Source: Scatomorpha sp964535405 (lineage in GTDB: Bacteria; Bacillota; Clostridia; Oscillospirales; Oscillospiraceae). From it: a DNA stretch of 64,000 bases. The notes beneath the pieces were generated by a model. That model saw nothing but the letters and a program-made list of their open reading frames with translations, did not search any database and had not been told where the DNA came from. Both the position numbers and the translations under genes were made by a program. Location of the stretch: NCBI GenBank assembly GCA_964535405.1, contig CAZHUG010000004.1, positions 1 to 64,000 of the forward strand, in the 5' to 3' direction. Below are positions 52,082 to 60,838 of this stretch, piece after piece. Each line of letters begins with the position of its first letter. Within the stretch, counting starts at the first letter, position 1.

Positions 52082-53179
52082 ATGTTAAAGATGTTTGCAG
52101 TTACAGGCTTTAAGAATTTTGAAAATAAGATCCAGCTAGATTTCTCTGATGTTCGGGATTATAAATTTAATAGCTCCTGCGTCATAGATGGCTTGCTCGG
52201 CAAGATCATCGTTTATGGAAAAAACTCTGTAGGTAAGACTAATCTTGGCCTGGCTCTTTTTGATATTGTCTCACACATGACAACAAACAATGTGACTCCG
52301 GGATTGTATGACTATTATTTGAATGTAAATAACAAGGCTGGATACGCAGAGTTTCATTATGTATTCAATTTTGACAGTGATGAGATAGATTACCGCTACC
52401 GCAAAAATGACAAGCAAACACTTATATCTGAATCCATTGCAATTAACGGGAAGCGCCTTTTCACTTACGATTACGAGGACAATCGAGGTGATTTGACTGG
52501 ACTTGAGGCATTAACCACAACGCTGAACCTTTCCTTCCGTGGCAACGATTCCATCCTGAAATATGCCATCAATAATTCGGCACTTCCGGACGAGCATCCG
52601 CTCTATCGAATGCGGCGTTTTGTTTCCCAAATGCTCTGGTTCCGTAGTTTGGATGAAAACCGTTATATTGGATATAAAGCGGATAGTAAGGATTATTATG
52701 ATTTCATTTTTAAGAAAGATATGCTCAAAGAGCTGGAGTCTTTTCTGCACAAGGCGGGTATTAACGAAAAGTTGGTTGCAAAAAAAGATGCTGATGGAAT
52801 CGAGCGGCTGTACTTTGATACCAGAAAACCGCTACCATTTTTTAAAGTTGCGTCCAGCGGCACTAAAGCGCTTTACACTTTTTTCTATTGGTACAAGACT
52901 TCTGCCGACGTTTCCTTGATGTTCATTGACGAATTTGACGCATTCTATCATTATGAGCTGGCGGAAACGCTTGTTGAGCTTCTGGAGCACATGCCCGGTT
53001 TTCAGACTATTCTCACCTCACATAATACAAATTTGCTTTCCAATCGTATTATGCGTCCAGATTGCTACTTTATCTTGACCCGAGAGAAGCTTACTTCGTT
53101 TGCCAATGCCACCGACAGGGAGCTTCGGGAGGGACATAATTTAGAGAAGCTTTATATGAGCGGTGAGTTTAATGGCTGA
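52082..53179 (+). CDS. AAA/ABC-type ATPase of a putative defence module
   Basis: This 365-aa ATPase of the OLD/RloA/AAA_15 kind opens with a FAVTGFKNFENKIQLDF strand, then Walker A VYGKNSVGKTN at residues 46-53, a signature-like SSGTKALYTFFYW, Walker B SLMFIDEFDAFYHYE and the SHNTNLL switch. Such ATPases act as sensors in two-gene anti-phage systems (AbiL/RloAB, PARIS). The start at 52082 follows GAGG with eight-base spacing. It is AT-rich next to the element backbone, and overlaps the partner gene by eight bases. Confidence 0.78.
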   Translation: MLKMFAVTGFKNFENKIQLDFSDVRDYKFNSSCVIDGLLGKIIVYGKNSVGKTNLGLALFDIVSHMTTNNVTPGLYDYYLNVNNKAGYAEFHYVFNFDSDEIDYRYRKNDKQTLISESIAINGKRLFTYDYEDNRGDLTGLEALTTTLNLSFRGNDSILKYAINNSALPDEHPLYRMRRFVSQMLWFRSLDENRYIGYKADSKDYYDFIFKKDMLKELESFLHKAGINEKLVAKKDADGIERLYFDTRKPLPFFKVASSGTKALYTFFYWYKTSADVSLMFIDEFDAFYHYELAETLVELLEHMPGFQTILTSHNTNLLSNRIMRPDCYFILTREKLTSFANATDRELREGHNLEKLYMSGEFNG

Positions 53180-53900
53180 CGAAAAACAAAAGATCCTCGT
53201 ATTGGTGGAAGGCGAAAAAACAGATGTTGTGGTAATGCAGCGGTTATTGCATCTTTATCAAATTGATGTTAAGTATGAGATCATCTCCTATTGCACAAAT
53301 ATCTATACACTCTACCGAGAGATGTTTGAGAATAATGATCCCGCAGATATGGATTTGCTTCAATTGCTGAAATCTCGGGAGCCCAATCCTGAAAATAAAG
53401 CCCTGTTTGACGATACCTATTCTGATATGCTTCTGATTTTTGACCTTGATCCGCATGACCCCGGCTTCATGCCGGAGAAAATCAACAGCATGACGGAGTA
53501 CTTTGTGGAATCCTCTGATATGGGAAAGCTGTATATCAATTACCCAATGGTAGAAGCGTTCTACCACATGGCGTCCATTCCCGATCCAGACTTTTATTCC
53601 TACTACACGTCGCTTGATGAGCTGTTTGCTGGGGAATACAAGGCGCGTGTCAATCGAGAAAATCGAAATCATGACTATCGTAAATTTGCTGCAACAAAAG
53701 AAGAGTGCAATATTGTCATTGGACAAAACATGATCAAGGCATGGCAGATTGTCGGCAGCGATCCGGGAGAAGACCTGCTTCCTACGCAAATTGAGATACT
53801 TGCAGGTCAGCTAAATTCCATAGAGAGCCACAGGCGCGTTGCTGTATTAAGTACCTGCGCATTTTTTATTCCGGAGTACAATCCCAAGTTGATACGTTAA
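53172..53900 (+). CDS. TOPRIM-domain protein of the putative defence module
   Basis: This 242-aa protein has the TOPRIM acidic residues: VLVEGEKTD (Glu 13) and LIFDLDPHD (Asp 91, Asp 93), then YPMVEAFYHM, a segment placed like the ligand-side motif of RloB/DUF4435 proteins. In RloB, AbiLii and AriB such proteins are effector nucleases or toxins paired with an ATPase. Start ATG 53172 overlaps the ATPase end by eight bases. Exact family is not fixed. Confidence 0.74.
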   Translation: MADEKQKILVLVEGEKTDVVVMQRLLHLYQIDVKYEIISYCTNIYTLYREMFENNDPADMDLLQLLKSREPNPENKALFDDTYSDMLLIFDLDPHDPGFMPEKINSMTEYFVESSDMGKLYINYPMVEAFYHMASIPDPDFYSYYTSLDELFAGEYKARVNRENRNHDYRKFAATKEECNIVIGQNMIKAWQIVGSDPGEDLLPTQIEILAGQLNSIESHRRVAVLSTCAFFIPEYNPKLIR

Positions 53901-54035
53901 GCTCTTGCTACATAAACAGAAGCATTGTCTAAACTTTCTGCTTCAAGGTAGTCTTTGTTTTGTCGTGAAGGAGTACGTGAGAAGTGTTATATGCTTGTTT
54001 GCGGCGTCCCTCTTATAGCTTTCAGAGACAGTCTA

Positions 54036-54067
54036 AGGCTCGTACAGAAATGTACGGGTCTTTTTTT
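54036..54067 (+). terminator. Terminator between the defence pair and the element backbone
   Basis: An 11-bp stem with two G-U pairs (AGGCTCGTACA, loop GAAA) followed by seven T. It lies 31 bp before the next gene. Confidence 0.8.
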
Positions 54068-54097
54068 ATTTCAGAGAAAAATGAAGGGAGAACATGT

Positions 54098-54769
54098 ATG
54101 GATACAACAAAATACTTTGCAGAGCTTTCCCGTATCCTTGGCAAAAACGGAATCGAAACAGCGCCGCCGGAGAAGAACACCCTCCCCATCCTACTCAATG
54201 GTCACCCTGCCTGCCGTGTGGGGCCCAGCGGAGGATTATGCAAATTCCCCAGCGACTTGGGCAGCCCCGAAGCCAGTGATTTGTACTTTAAGGTCGCGCC
54301 CATTTCAAGAATGGTAAAAGAATATATGATGGCGATGGAGCAATCTCCCCTGCTCGAAGCCACAGCGCTGGATGAAGAATTCCGGCTGCTGGCCGAGTTT
54401 AATGGAGCTGTCCTTGCTGGTCGGGAAACCCAGTATGGCTATAAATTTGTCACATGGGAACACGACTATGAAGGAACCGGCGTCATGTGGGGGCATTATT
54501 ACATGGACAACTATACGGGCGCAAAGCAGGACTTTGCCATCCGAGCCGGCCTGATCGAAAAACAGCGCCTGTTCACCAATGAACAGCTTATCGACATCTA
54601 TCAAAGCGCGAACGATACCTTTGATGCAGGCTACGAGCTGACGGAGAAAGATGCCCAGCAGCTGACCGATATTCAACAGCAAATCGAAGCGATCATCCCC
54701 GATATCAACCAGCAGATTTATGAGATGACAGAAGAAAGCCTGCGGAGGTCTCAGGAACAATCCATGTAA
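54098..54769 (+). CDS. Conserved mobile-element protein, unknown function
   Basis: This 223-aa protein has no recognised domain (MDTTKYFAELSRILGKNGI, then SGGLCKFPSDLGSPEASDLYF and a C-terminal coil DIQQQIEAIIPDINQQIYEM). The start at 54098 follows AAGGGAG. Its higher GC and its place with DUF3849, YodL and DUF4314 proteins mark it as part of the conjugative-element backbone. Confidence 0.6.
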   Translation: MDTTKYFAELSRILGKNGIETAPPEKNTLPILLNGHPACRVGPSGGLCKFPSDLGSPEASDLYFKVAPISRMVKEYMMAMEQSPLLEATALDEEFRLLAEFNGAVLAGRETQYGYKFVTWEHDYEGTGVMWGHYYMDNYTGAKQDFAIRAGLIEKQRLFTNEQLIDIYQSANDTFDAGYELTEKDAQQLTDIQQQIEAIIPDINQQIYEMTEESLRRSQEQSM

Positions 54770-54790
54770 AATATAATAAGCCCTATATCA

Positions 54791-54838
54791 AGGCGGAGTC
54801 CGCGGTCGCACAGACCGTATAGACTCCGCCTTTTTTTA
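54791..54838 (+). terminator. Terminator before the 229-aa gene
   Basis: Stem AGGCGGAGTC/GACTCCGCCT with inner CGGTC/GACCG, followed by seven T. The next gene starts 30 bp later. Confidence 0.85.
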
Positions 54839-54868
54839 TTTTAGGGCAAAAAGAAAGGACCATACGTC

Positions 54869-55558
54869 ATGTCCAGATATTTTATGAGAGATACCAATCT
54901 GGCGGGACTGGAAGCCGCCATGATGCTCCCGCCATTGTTTAAGCCGCGTCAGAGTGGAATTGCCATCTTAAACCGATTTCGCTACACAAAGGAATCCACC
55001 GATTGCCGAGATTGCACGCAGTGGCAAAAGAAAGAATGCAGCGCAGAGCGCTGTCCATGGCTGGCAGAGAGACTGGAGGCCGGCAACATAAGCTACGGAG
55101 AACTGCTGAAGGAATGCTTTCGTGATTTGAATGATAAGCGCTTTCAGGTTAGGCTCCAGCGTCTCGCAAGAAAATTCTATGGCAGCCTATTTAAAGACAA
55201 GGGGCATCAGCGCCGCTTTGAGCTTGCGAAAAACAGCCTTCGAATCCTGTTTGGCAAAACTCCCGACTGCCATATCGCCGCTCTGTTTTTATTAACGGTA
55301 GATGAAAAGCTCTGGCAGCTTACAAAAAACGCTGCCACTGAAAAGGCCATCCGTTTTGAGCATATCAAGCTCAGCGGAATCGGCACAGATGGCTATACGC
55401 TCTTTCAGATGGCAAGGACGCTCTCCACCGGGCAGTCAAAAATCACCGTTTACGAGCTTGCGGATGCTGAACTCATTTCTGATCCTCTGCTGGCGGTTCT
55501 GGTGGGTGCCATGCTCATTGCCCGGTTCGGTCCAAATGTTTTGGAGGCGAAGAAATGA
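54869..55558 (+). CDS. Conserved mobile-element protein with Cys motif
   Basis: This 229-aa protein of unknown function has a small cysteine cluster (CRDCTQWQKKECSAERCPW) near residue 47, then a helical region. The next gene starts at 55555 and overlaps by four bases. I do not recognise the family; it belongs to the same element block. Confidence 0.6.
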   Translation: MSRYFMRDTNLAGLEAAMMLPPLFKPRQSGIAILNRFRYTKESTDCRDCTQWQKKECSAERCPWLAERLEAGNISYGELLKECFRDLNDKRFQVRLQRLARKFYGSLFKDKGHQRRFELAKNSLRILFGKTPDCHIAALFLLTVDEKLWQLTKNAATEKAIRFEHIKLSGIGTDGYTLFQMARTLSTGQSKITVYELADAELISDPLLAVLVGAMLIARFGPNVLEAKK

Positions 55559-55926
55559 TTCGTGCTGTTTTATTAAACTATCAGCGGCCTGACCTTCTCC
55601 CTGGCGAATACCATGCCTATCTCACAGCATACGACCTGCCGGTACAGCAGATGAACATGGCAAAAGGAGAGCTTGTCGGTAAGGTTTCCTTTGCCAACGG
55701 TGAGGAAATCTCCTTCACGGACGCTGATGAGTATATCAAAGCGGTCAAGGAGGAACTTCCGTATCACAGCACCTCCGGCTTTCGTTATTACACGATTACG
55801 GATGACCCGAAGGTGCGCAAAGCAGTAGACGATCTGCTGTATGACCTGTACGGCGAGGAAAACCTCCGCCAGTTGGATGACTATGACAAGATGCCCGCGC
55901 AGGGCATGACGATTGGAGGAATGTAA
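55555..55926 (+). CDS. Conserved mobile-element protein with MGGM-type tail 1
   Basis: This 123-aa protein of unknown function (MIRAVLLNYQRPDLLPGEYH, then VGKVSFANGEEISFTDADEY) ends with AQGMTIGGM. The same kind of ending occurs on three other element proteins. It overlaps the previous gene (ATGA) and its stop codon is next to the RBS of the next gene. Confidence 0.62.
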   Translation: MIRAVLLNYQRPDLLPGEYHAYLTAYDLPVQQMNMAKGELVGKVSFANGEEISFTDADEYIKAVKEELPYHSTSGFRYYTITDDPKVRKAVDDLLYDLYGEENLRQLDDYDKMPAQGMTIGGM

Positions 55927-55927
55927 C

Positions 55928-56917
55928 ATGATGATCGACGCCAAGTGGCTGAGCGCACTGCGGGAGCAATACCCGGTCGGTTCCCGCATCCGGCTTACGG
56001 AAATGAAAGACCCCTATAGCCCGGTGGAGCCGGGAACCATGGGCACCCTTGTCCATATCGATGATATTGGCACCTTTCACATGAAATGGGACAACGGCAG
56101 GTCGCTGGGCCTTGTGTTTGGTGAGGACAGATTCAGCGTCCTGCCGCCGGAGCCGGCCCTGCTCAAGCTATATATGCCCATGACGGTGGATTGCTACGAA
56201 CAGAGCGAATACGGTGACATGAATGATGAACCATACGAGATGAGCAGCTATGAGGCTGTGGGCTATGTGGATCACATCATCGCTGCGATGCAGAAGGAGC
56301 GCCATCCGGAGGAAGCGAACCGCGGCCTCATGATCTATTACAGAGAAAAGGACAGCGTCAATCAGAAGGTGCAGTCCTATACTTTCACTGCCGAGGTCAG
56401 AAACGGCAAGTTGTGGGGCGTTGCCGAATGCAAGATCACAGGCGAGCTCACACCGGAGGAGCTGGCCCTGCTCAAAGAAAACATCACCGGCCAGGCATCG
56501 GACGGTTTTGGAGAGGGCTTCGAGCAGCGGGGTATCAAGACCCCCGATGGATATGAGCTTTATGCCCATCTGTGGAACAGCAGGGAAAGCTGGTTCATCG
56601 AAACCGAGCAGGATCTGTTTCACCCCAAGCTGGCTGAAGGTTTGCCGGAAACCTGCTTCTCGGTCTTAATGCATACTGGCGAACTCATTGTCCTCAAGCG
56701 AGGCGAAAGCGGCTACTGGCGTTCCGATTGGGACACCGGAAACCATGAGAAAAACCGCCAGCTTGCGGACCAGCAGAACGAACGGTTGGGCGTCACCAAA
56801 GCCCAGGAGGAAGCTATGTCCTGCGGTAGTATGTTCGGTTGGGGTGTCCCCGGAGCTGATCCCAAAGCCTATGGGCAGGAGCAGGGGCCGCAGATGGGAG
56901 GGATGAAATTTGGATAA
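55928..56917 (+). CDS. DUF4314-domain protein with MGGM-type tail 2
   Basis: This 329-aa protein begins with a DUF4314 domain (REQYPVGSRIRLTEM, EPGTMGTLVHIDDIG, FHMKWDNGRSLGLV), then a longer region of unknown type, and ends GPQMGGMKFG. DUF4314 proteins occur in clostridial conjugative elements, function unknown. The start is the first of two ATG codons (55928) behind GGAGGA. Confidence 0.78.
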   Translation: MMIDAKWLSALREQYPVGSRIRLTEMKDPYSPVEPGTMGTLVHIDDIGTFHMKWDNGRSLGLVFGEDRFSVLPPEPALLKLYMPMTVDCYEQSEYGDMNDEPYEMSSYEAVGYVDHIIAAMQKERHPEEANRGLMIYYREKDSVNQKVQSYTFTAEVRNGKLWGVAECKITGELTPEELALLKENITGQASDGFGEGFEQRGIKTPDGYELYAHLWNSRESWFIETEQDLFHPKLAEGLPETCFSVLMHTGELIVLKRGESGYWRSDWDTGNHEKNRQLADQQNERLGVTKAQEEAMSCGSMFGWGVPGADPKAYGQEQGPQMGGMKFG

Positions 56918-56993
56918 AGCGTTTGAATTGGAAATCAGCAATAGCTATTTGAAGAAAAGTGTGGCATTGTGTTGCGTAAAAGGAGGTGAGCAG

Positions 56994-57284
56994 GTGGACA
57001 AAGAGATCATGGAGCTACTGGAGCAGAGCATCGCGGAGCGGGCGCAAATCGCTTTCATGGAAATGCGCGAGGCCCATCCCCAGCTGGACGCATTGGTCGA
57101 GGAACTGGTTGCGCTCAGTCAGGAGGTGGAAAACCACACCGGCATTGCTGCGAAAGATAAGGAGCTGGTGCAGCGCTATCTGTCCAGAGCAGCGGAGGTG
57201 GACAGCGAGTTTCAAAAACATCTGTACATTCAAGGCGCCAAAGACTGCGTAGCCCTACTTCGGGAGCTTGGCGTAATCAAGTAG
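56994..57284 (+). CDS. Small helical mobile-element protein (DUF6809-like)
   Basis: This 96-aa helical protein (MDKEIMELLEQSIAERAQIA, then GAKDCVALLRELGVIK) starts at GTG 56994, decided by AAAGGAGGTGAG just upstream; a longer reading from 56910 overlaps the previous gene without an RBS. Function unknown. Confidence 0.65.
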   Translation: MDKEIMELLEQSIAERAQIAFMEMREAHPQLDALVEELVALSQEVENHTGIAAKDKELVQRYLSRAAEVDSEFQKHLYIQGAKDCVALLRELGVIK

Positions 57285-57311
57285 CACGGACACTTGCGTC
57301 CGTGCTTTTTT
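57284..57311 (+). terminator. First of two tandem terminators
   Basis: Stem GCACGGAC/GTCCGTGC (57284-57305), then six T. Confidence 0.85.
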
Positions 57312-57329
57312 AGACCCAAATCGTATGAA

Positions 57330-57370
57330 CAGGGCCGTTTTCCCTAAGAGGACTGCGGCCCTGTTTTTTT
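57330..57370 (+). terminator. Second of two tandem terminators
   Basis: Stem CAGGGCCG/CGGCCCTG with a long loop, followed by TTTTTTT. It is 44 bp before the next start codon. Confidence 0.8.
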
Positions 57371-57413
57371 GCGCCTTTTTTCGGGAAAGCGCCCCGGAAA
57401 AAGGAGGTGTCCA

Positions 57414-57749
57414 ATGCTGGACAAACAGATTATCGCATATTTAAAAGAGTTTCATCAAGGTGAAGGTAAAGCTGCTATCAGCCGTGAGTTGGAGGCCGCA
57501 TTCGATATCCGGGGCAGAGGGCTTCGTGAGATCGTAAACCGTCTACGTGCACAGGGCCTTCCCATCTGCAGCTCCGAGGCTGGCTATTATTATGCCGCTG
57601 ACATGCAGGAGCTTGACCATACTATCCGGCAGCTGAGCAGCCGTATTAAAAAAATTGCGGTAGCTCGGCATGGTCTTCTAAAAGCGCGTTCCCTTTACAC
57701 GGACGACAGACAGATCAGTCTGCCGCTGGAGGGGGGTGATCATGATTGA
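57414..57749 (+). CDS. Winged-helix DNA-binding protein
   Basis: This 111-aa protein has an HTH_11-like winged helix (GKAAISRELEAAFDIRGRGLRE, then RLRAQGLPICSSEAGYYYA) and a helical C-terminus. The start follows AAGGAGGTGTCC. It sits just before the Dam-like methylase and its end overlaps that gene's TTG start, so it may regulate the methylase or the element. Confidence 0.72.
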   Translation: MLDKQIIAYLKEFHQGEGKAAISRELEAAFDIRGRGLREIVNRLRAQGLPICSSEAGYYYAADMQELDHTIRQLSSRIKKIAVARHGLLKARSLYTDDRQISLPLEGGDHD

Positions 57750-58579
57750 ATAGCTTTATGTCCTGGATCGGTGGTAAAAAATCCCTGCGTGAGCTGATTG
57801 TCAGCCTATTCCCAATTTATTATGAACGGTACATTGAGGTGTTCGGGGGCGGCGGCTGGGTACTGTTTCATAAAAATCCCGGCAACGACTTCGAGGTCTA
57901 CAACGATTTTAACCCGCTTCTCGCCAACCTCTATCGCTGTGTCAGGAACAAACCGGATGAGTTAATAGAATCGCTGCGCTTCGTGCTCAACTCTCGGGAG
58001 GATTTTGAGATTGCCAGAGATGCCCTTGCCCGTGACAGCTCTGCCAGCGATGTGCAAAAGGCGGCATGGTTTTACCAGCTCATCCGGTACAGCTATGCCT
58101 CAGGGCTCACCAGCTATGGCAGCCAGCCCCACGATATGTGGTCAAACTTTCCCCTCATTGAGCAGGCCCATCGGCGGCTTGCCAAAGTGGTAATTGAAAA
58201 CAAGGATTTTGAGAAGCTCATCCGGCAGTACGACCGTCCGGTGAGCTTTTTCTATCTCGATCCACCGTATTTTGAAACCGAGGGCTATTACAAAAACGTG
58301 GGAGAGGACGGCTTTACGGAAAAAGATCACATCCGACTACGCGATGCCCTGATGAACATCGAGGGAAAATTCCTGCTCTCCTACAACGACTGCGCCTATA
58401 TCCGGGATCTGTACGATGCGCCGGGCATTCAGATCGAAGCCTTTACACGGATAAATAATATCAAACAGCGGTATGACAATGGAGCGCAGTTTGCCGAGAT
58501 TATCATAGCCAACTACGACATGCATGAGCGAAGCCTTGCCATGCCCGCACAGTTGAATTTATTCGATCCAGCGCTTTAA
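57746..58579 (+). CDS. D12-class (Dam-like) adenine-N6 DNA methyltransferase
   Basis: This 277-aa enzyme has the AdoMet site YIEVFGGGGWVLFHK and the catalytic motif FYLDPPYFETEG near residue 170. No matching restriction enzyme lies nearby, so it is an orphan methylase of the element, perhaps for defence evasion or gene control. The start is TTG 57746 (MNSFMSWIGGKK) behind GGAGGGGGG; the ATG at 57758 would cut into the AdoMet-site strand. Confidence 0.87.
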   Translation: MNSFMSWIGGKKSLRELIVSLFPIYYERYIEVFGGGGWVLFHKNPGNDFEVYNDFNPLLANLYRCVRNKPDELIESLRFVLNSREDFEIARDALARDSSASDVQKAAWFYQLIRYSYASGLTSYGSQPHDMWSNFPLIEQAHRRLAKVVIENKDFEKLIRQYDRPVSFFYLDPPYFETEGYYKNVGEDGFTEKDHIRLRDALMNIEGKFLLSYNDCAYIRDLYDAPGIQIEAFTRINNIKQRYDNGAQFAEIIIANYDMHERSLAMPAQLNLFDPAL

Positions 58580-58603
58580 TATTTTGAAGGAGGTACTAAA
58601 GTC

Positions 58604-59200
58604 ATGAAGAGTAAGAAAAAACGCCCCGATCTGGCACTTCCGAAAAATGCATGTGATGTCTGCGGATTCACCAGCAAGGATACGTTAGAGCTTCATGCGG
58701 CAGAAAACACCCTTATCATCCTAAAGGATAGGATGACCGCTATGGAATTGATCCGCGCCATAGAAGTGCTTAACGAAACAGCCTCAGAGTTGACGGTGGC
58801 TCTTGCCATGGCATGTGGAATCTGCAGCAACTGTGGAGATAAGAACCCCGAACCCTGCGAAAGCTGCGACGGGAGCAAGGTCTGCGCTTTTCTCAATGGC
58901 TGCAAAGACGGTCCCACCGAGTGGGTGGCAAACTGTTCCCTTTGCCAAGATCTTTTGGATGATAGTCAGGATGTCCGTATCCCCGACTATGTTCTGGAGG
59001 ATGCGGGCATCCCCAAGGCTGCCAAACTGGAAGCCTATGCGGATGAGGATAGCGGCGAAATTACGGTGACAGAGGCCGAAGATCGTTGGGATATTACCGA
59101 TGTACCGCCCGGCCTCCTGATGGTACTGGCCCAATCAGGAGTCTGCCTTGCTGAGCTTGATGAGCTGATTATGTCGGAGGAAACCGTCTATGGCAGATAA
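58604..59200 (+). CDS. Cysteine-rich mobile-element protein
   Basis: This 198-aa protein has a CDVCGFTSKDTLELH knuckle, then a cluster ACGICSNCGDKNPEPCESC and CSLCQDLL, and an acidic C-terminus. It may bind metal. Unknown function. Start RBS AAGGAGG. It overlaps the DUF3849 gene by 11 bp. Confidence 0.62.
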   Translation: MKSKKKRPDLALPKNACDVCGFTSKDTLELHAAENTLIILKDRMTAMELIRAIEVLNETASELTVALAMACGICSNCGDKNPEPCESCDGSKVCAFLNGCKDGPTEWVANCSLCQDLLDDSQDVRIPDYVLEDAGIPKAAKLEAYADEDSGEITVTEAEDRWDITDVPPGLLMVLAQSGVCLAELDELIMSEETVYGR

Positions 59201-59936
59201 ATTTTCTTATCTCTATCCATATTCTCGCGAGGAAGCAAAGCGATTAAACGAGCTTTCCCTCTGGCGGGAAAGTCACAAAGAAAATGTAGCCTGTAAGAAC
59301 GCCATTGAGGAAGCCATACGGCAGAGGTTTGACGGCATGCATTTAAATGCCGATTGTGCCGAGAGCGTTATTTCGCAGTATGGCTTTAAGCGGGTGCATT
59401 GGGTGCTGGCCAATACCGTCCAGCAGAAGGATTGGGACGGGCGTTTCTCCCAAGAAAACAAGGAGTGGTCAAAGCGCACCTACATCCCCTCCGACAAGGA
59501 CAACTACCACAACCACAACCTATACTTTTTGGTAGACAGCCATCCCGCCGTGCTGGACGGCTTCATCAATCAATACCGCCGGGCATATCAGGCGCTGGGC
59601 CTCTTTGATCATACCCGTTGCGAACCGGATTCCAAGGATATGGACTATCAGGGAAGGATTCTTGTGCTCTCCCCGGATGTTCTCAAGGAGAGCTGCCTCA
59701 CGCCCAAAGATCAGCTCTGGCTGTGTACCGGCGGCTTCGGCGCTCATGCCGGAGCCAGCGGGCGGGCTGTTTTTGCCACCAACCTTGCAGACGGCGAAAA
59801 AACCCGCTGGAATAGAACGGACTTTGTAGGTGTTCTTCAGGAACAGCATCTGCCTGATTGGGCGAGGGAGAAGTTGCTGGAGCATCAGGAGCAGGAGCCA
59901 GTCGGCCCCGATATGGGAGGGATGGAAATGAGGTGA
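59190..59936 (+). CDS. DUF3849-domain protein with MGGM-type tail 3
   Basis: This 248-aa protein has the DUF3849 pattern (YLYPYSREEAKRLNELSLWR, then WVLANTVQQKDWDGRFS and W-rich region) and a tail ending DMGGMEMR. These proteins are typical of clostridial conjugative elements; function unknown. Confidence 0.8.
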   Translation: MADKFSYLYPYSREEAKRLNELSLWRESHKENVACKNAIEEAIRQRFDGMHLNADCAESVISQYGFKRVHWVLANTVQQKDWDGRFSQENKEWSKRTYIPSDKDNYHNHNLYFLVDSHPAVLDGFINQYRRAYQALGLFDHTRCEPDSKDMDYQGRILVLSPDVLKESCLTPKDQLWLCTGGFGAHAGASGRAVFATNLADGEKTRWNRTDFVGVLQEQHLPDWAREKLLEHQEQEPVGPDMGGMEMR

Positions 59937-59949
59937 CGGAGGTGAAAAC

Positions 59950-60489
59950 ATGCCGGGAATTACGCTGCAAAACGGCCTGATTACCTACTACGGAAATCCC
60001 GCGGGATATACAGAAACGAACAAGGCCGTGGTTGACCGCATCTTCCAAGGCGGTGAACTGACCACCTGGTTGGAAGGTCGGGGCTTTGTGCCGTACTGGA
60101 CAGACGGTGTGATGGAGCGGCTGATCGCAGGTGAGCAATTAAGCGGCCCGAAAAACGCAACGCTTCTTAAAAACGTCCGCATTTGGCAGCTCCGGCCGGA
60201 GGTGGACGTGCGGCTGAAGTTTATCAGCTATCGGGATATGCTGCGGCAGTTCGGTAAATTTCGTCCGGAGAATTATCGCATTGCCTATGACGGACAGCTC
60301 GATACCAATGACTTGGGAACCATCTATGCGCGGCTGAGCGTCCGGCAGCCTCCCGGCTTTTTCGGCCATCCCCTTGCCATGTCCGATGTCATTGAGCTGT
60401 ACGATGACAGCGGCAGTACGCTCTTTTATGTGGATCGCACGGAGTTTCAGCAGGTTACATCAGTACCAGAGGAATCGGAGCAACTCTAA
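59950..60489 (+). CDS. YodL-domain protein
   Basis: This 179-aa protein has an unassigned N-terminal half and a C-terminal YodL-type domain (WQLRPEVDVRLKFISYRDML, then HPLAMSDVIELYDDSGSTLF and FYVDRTEFQ). YodL domains are common in these elements and often fused to antirestriction or mobilisation proteins; role unknown. RBS GGAGGTG. A terminator follows. Confidence 0.75.
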   Translation: MPGITLQNGLITYYGNPAGYTETNKAVVDRIFQGGELTTWLEGRGFVPYWTDGVMERLIAGEQLSGPKNATLLKNVRIWQLRPEVDVRLKFISYRDMLRQFGKFRPENYRIAYDGQLDTNDLGTIYARLSVRQPPGFFGHPLAMSDVIELYDDSGSTLFYVDRTEFQQVTSVPEESEQL

Positions 60490-60494
60490 AGGCA

Positions 60495-60515
60495 GACGGC
60501 GCAGGCCGTCTTTTT
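60495..60515 (+). terminator. Terminator before the small membrane protein
   Basis: Stem GACGGC/GCCGTC with loop GCAG, followed by TTTTT. It lies 35 bp before the next start. Confidence 0.75.
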
Positions 60516-60549
60516 CTATCCCTAATCAACTTAAAGTGGAGGTAAAAGA

Positions 60550-60810
60550 ATGAATATTCTGAAAAAAATCAAAGAAAAGGTTGCCTGCAAGGTAGCAAAG
60601 GCCACCCAAGGCGCTGCCTGTGCGCTTGCAAGATCCAAGGCCGTTCTGGCGGACAATTCCGGCGAGGGCTATGTGGACACTGCCGTAAAAATCTTGATGG
60701 CGGTGGTCATCGGCGCCCTTGTGCTGGCGGGGCTCTATGCTCTGTTTGGGGAAACGGTCATGCCAACTCTGACCGAGCGTATCAAGGAGATGTTCAGCTA
60801 CGGCGGCTAA
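60550..60810 (+). CDS. Small one-TM protein, DUF6133-like
   Basis: This 86-aa protein has a basic N-terminus, a polar segment and one C-terminal transmembrane helix (VKILMAVVIGALVLAGLYAL) with a short tail. The GEGYVDTAV site in front resembles a prepilin-like processing region. Such small proteins occur in conjugative-element transfer blocks. RBS GGAGGT. Its stop lies within a GGCGGCT/AGCCGCC hairpin. Confidence 0.65.
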   Translation: MNILKKIKEKVACKVAKATQGAACALARSKAVLADNSGEGYVDTAVKILMAVVIGALVLAGLYALFGETVMPTLTERIKEMFSYGG

Positions 60811-60838
60811 GAAAGCCGCCCCTTTGAAAGGAGAGCAA

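Noticed and set aside
56910..56993. 28-codon N-terminal extension of the DUF6809-like protein
   Set aside because: It overlaps the DUF4314 gene and has no RBS, while GTG 56994 has a perfect one.
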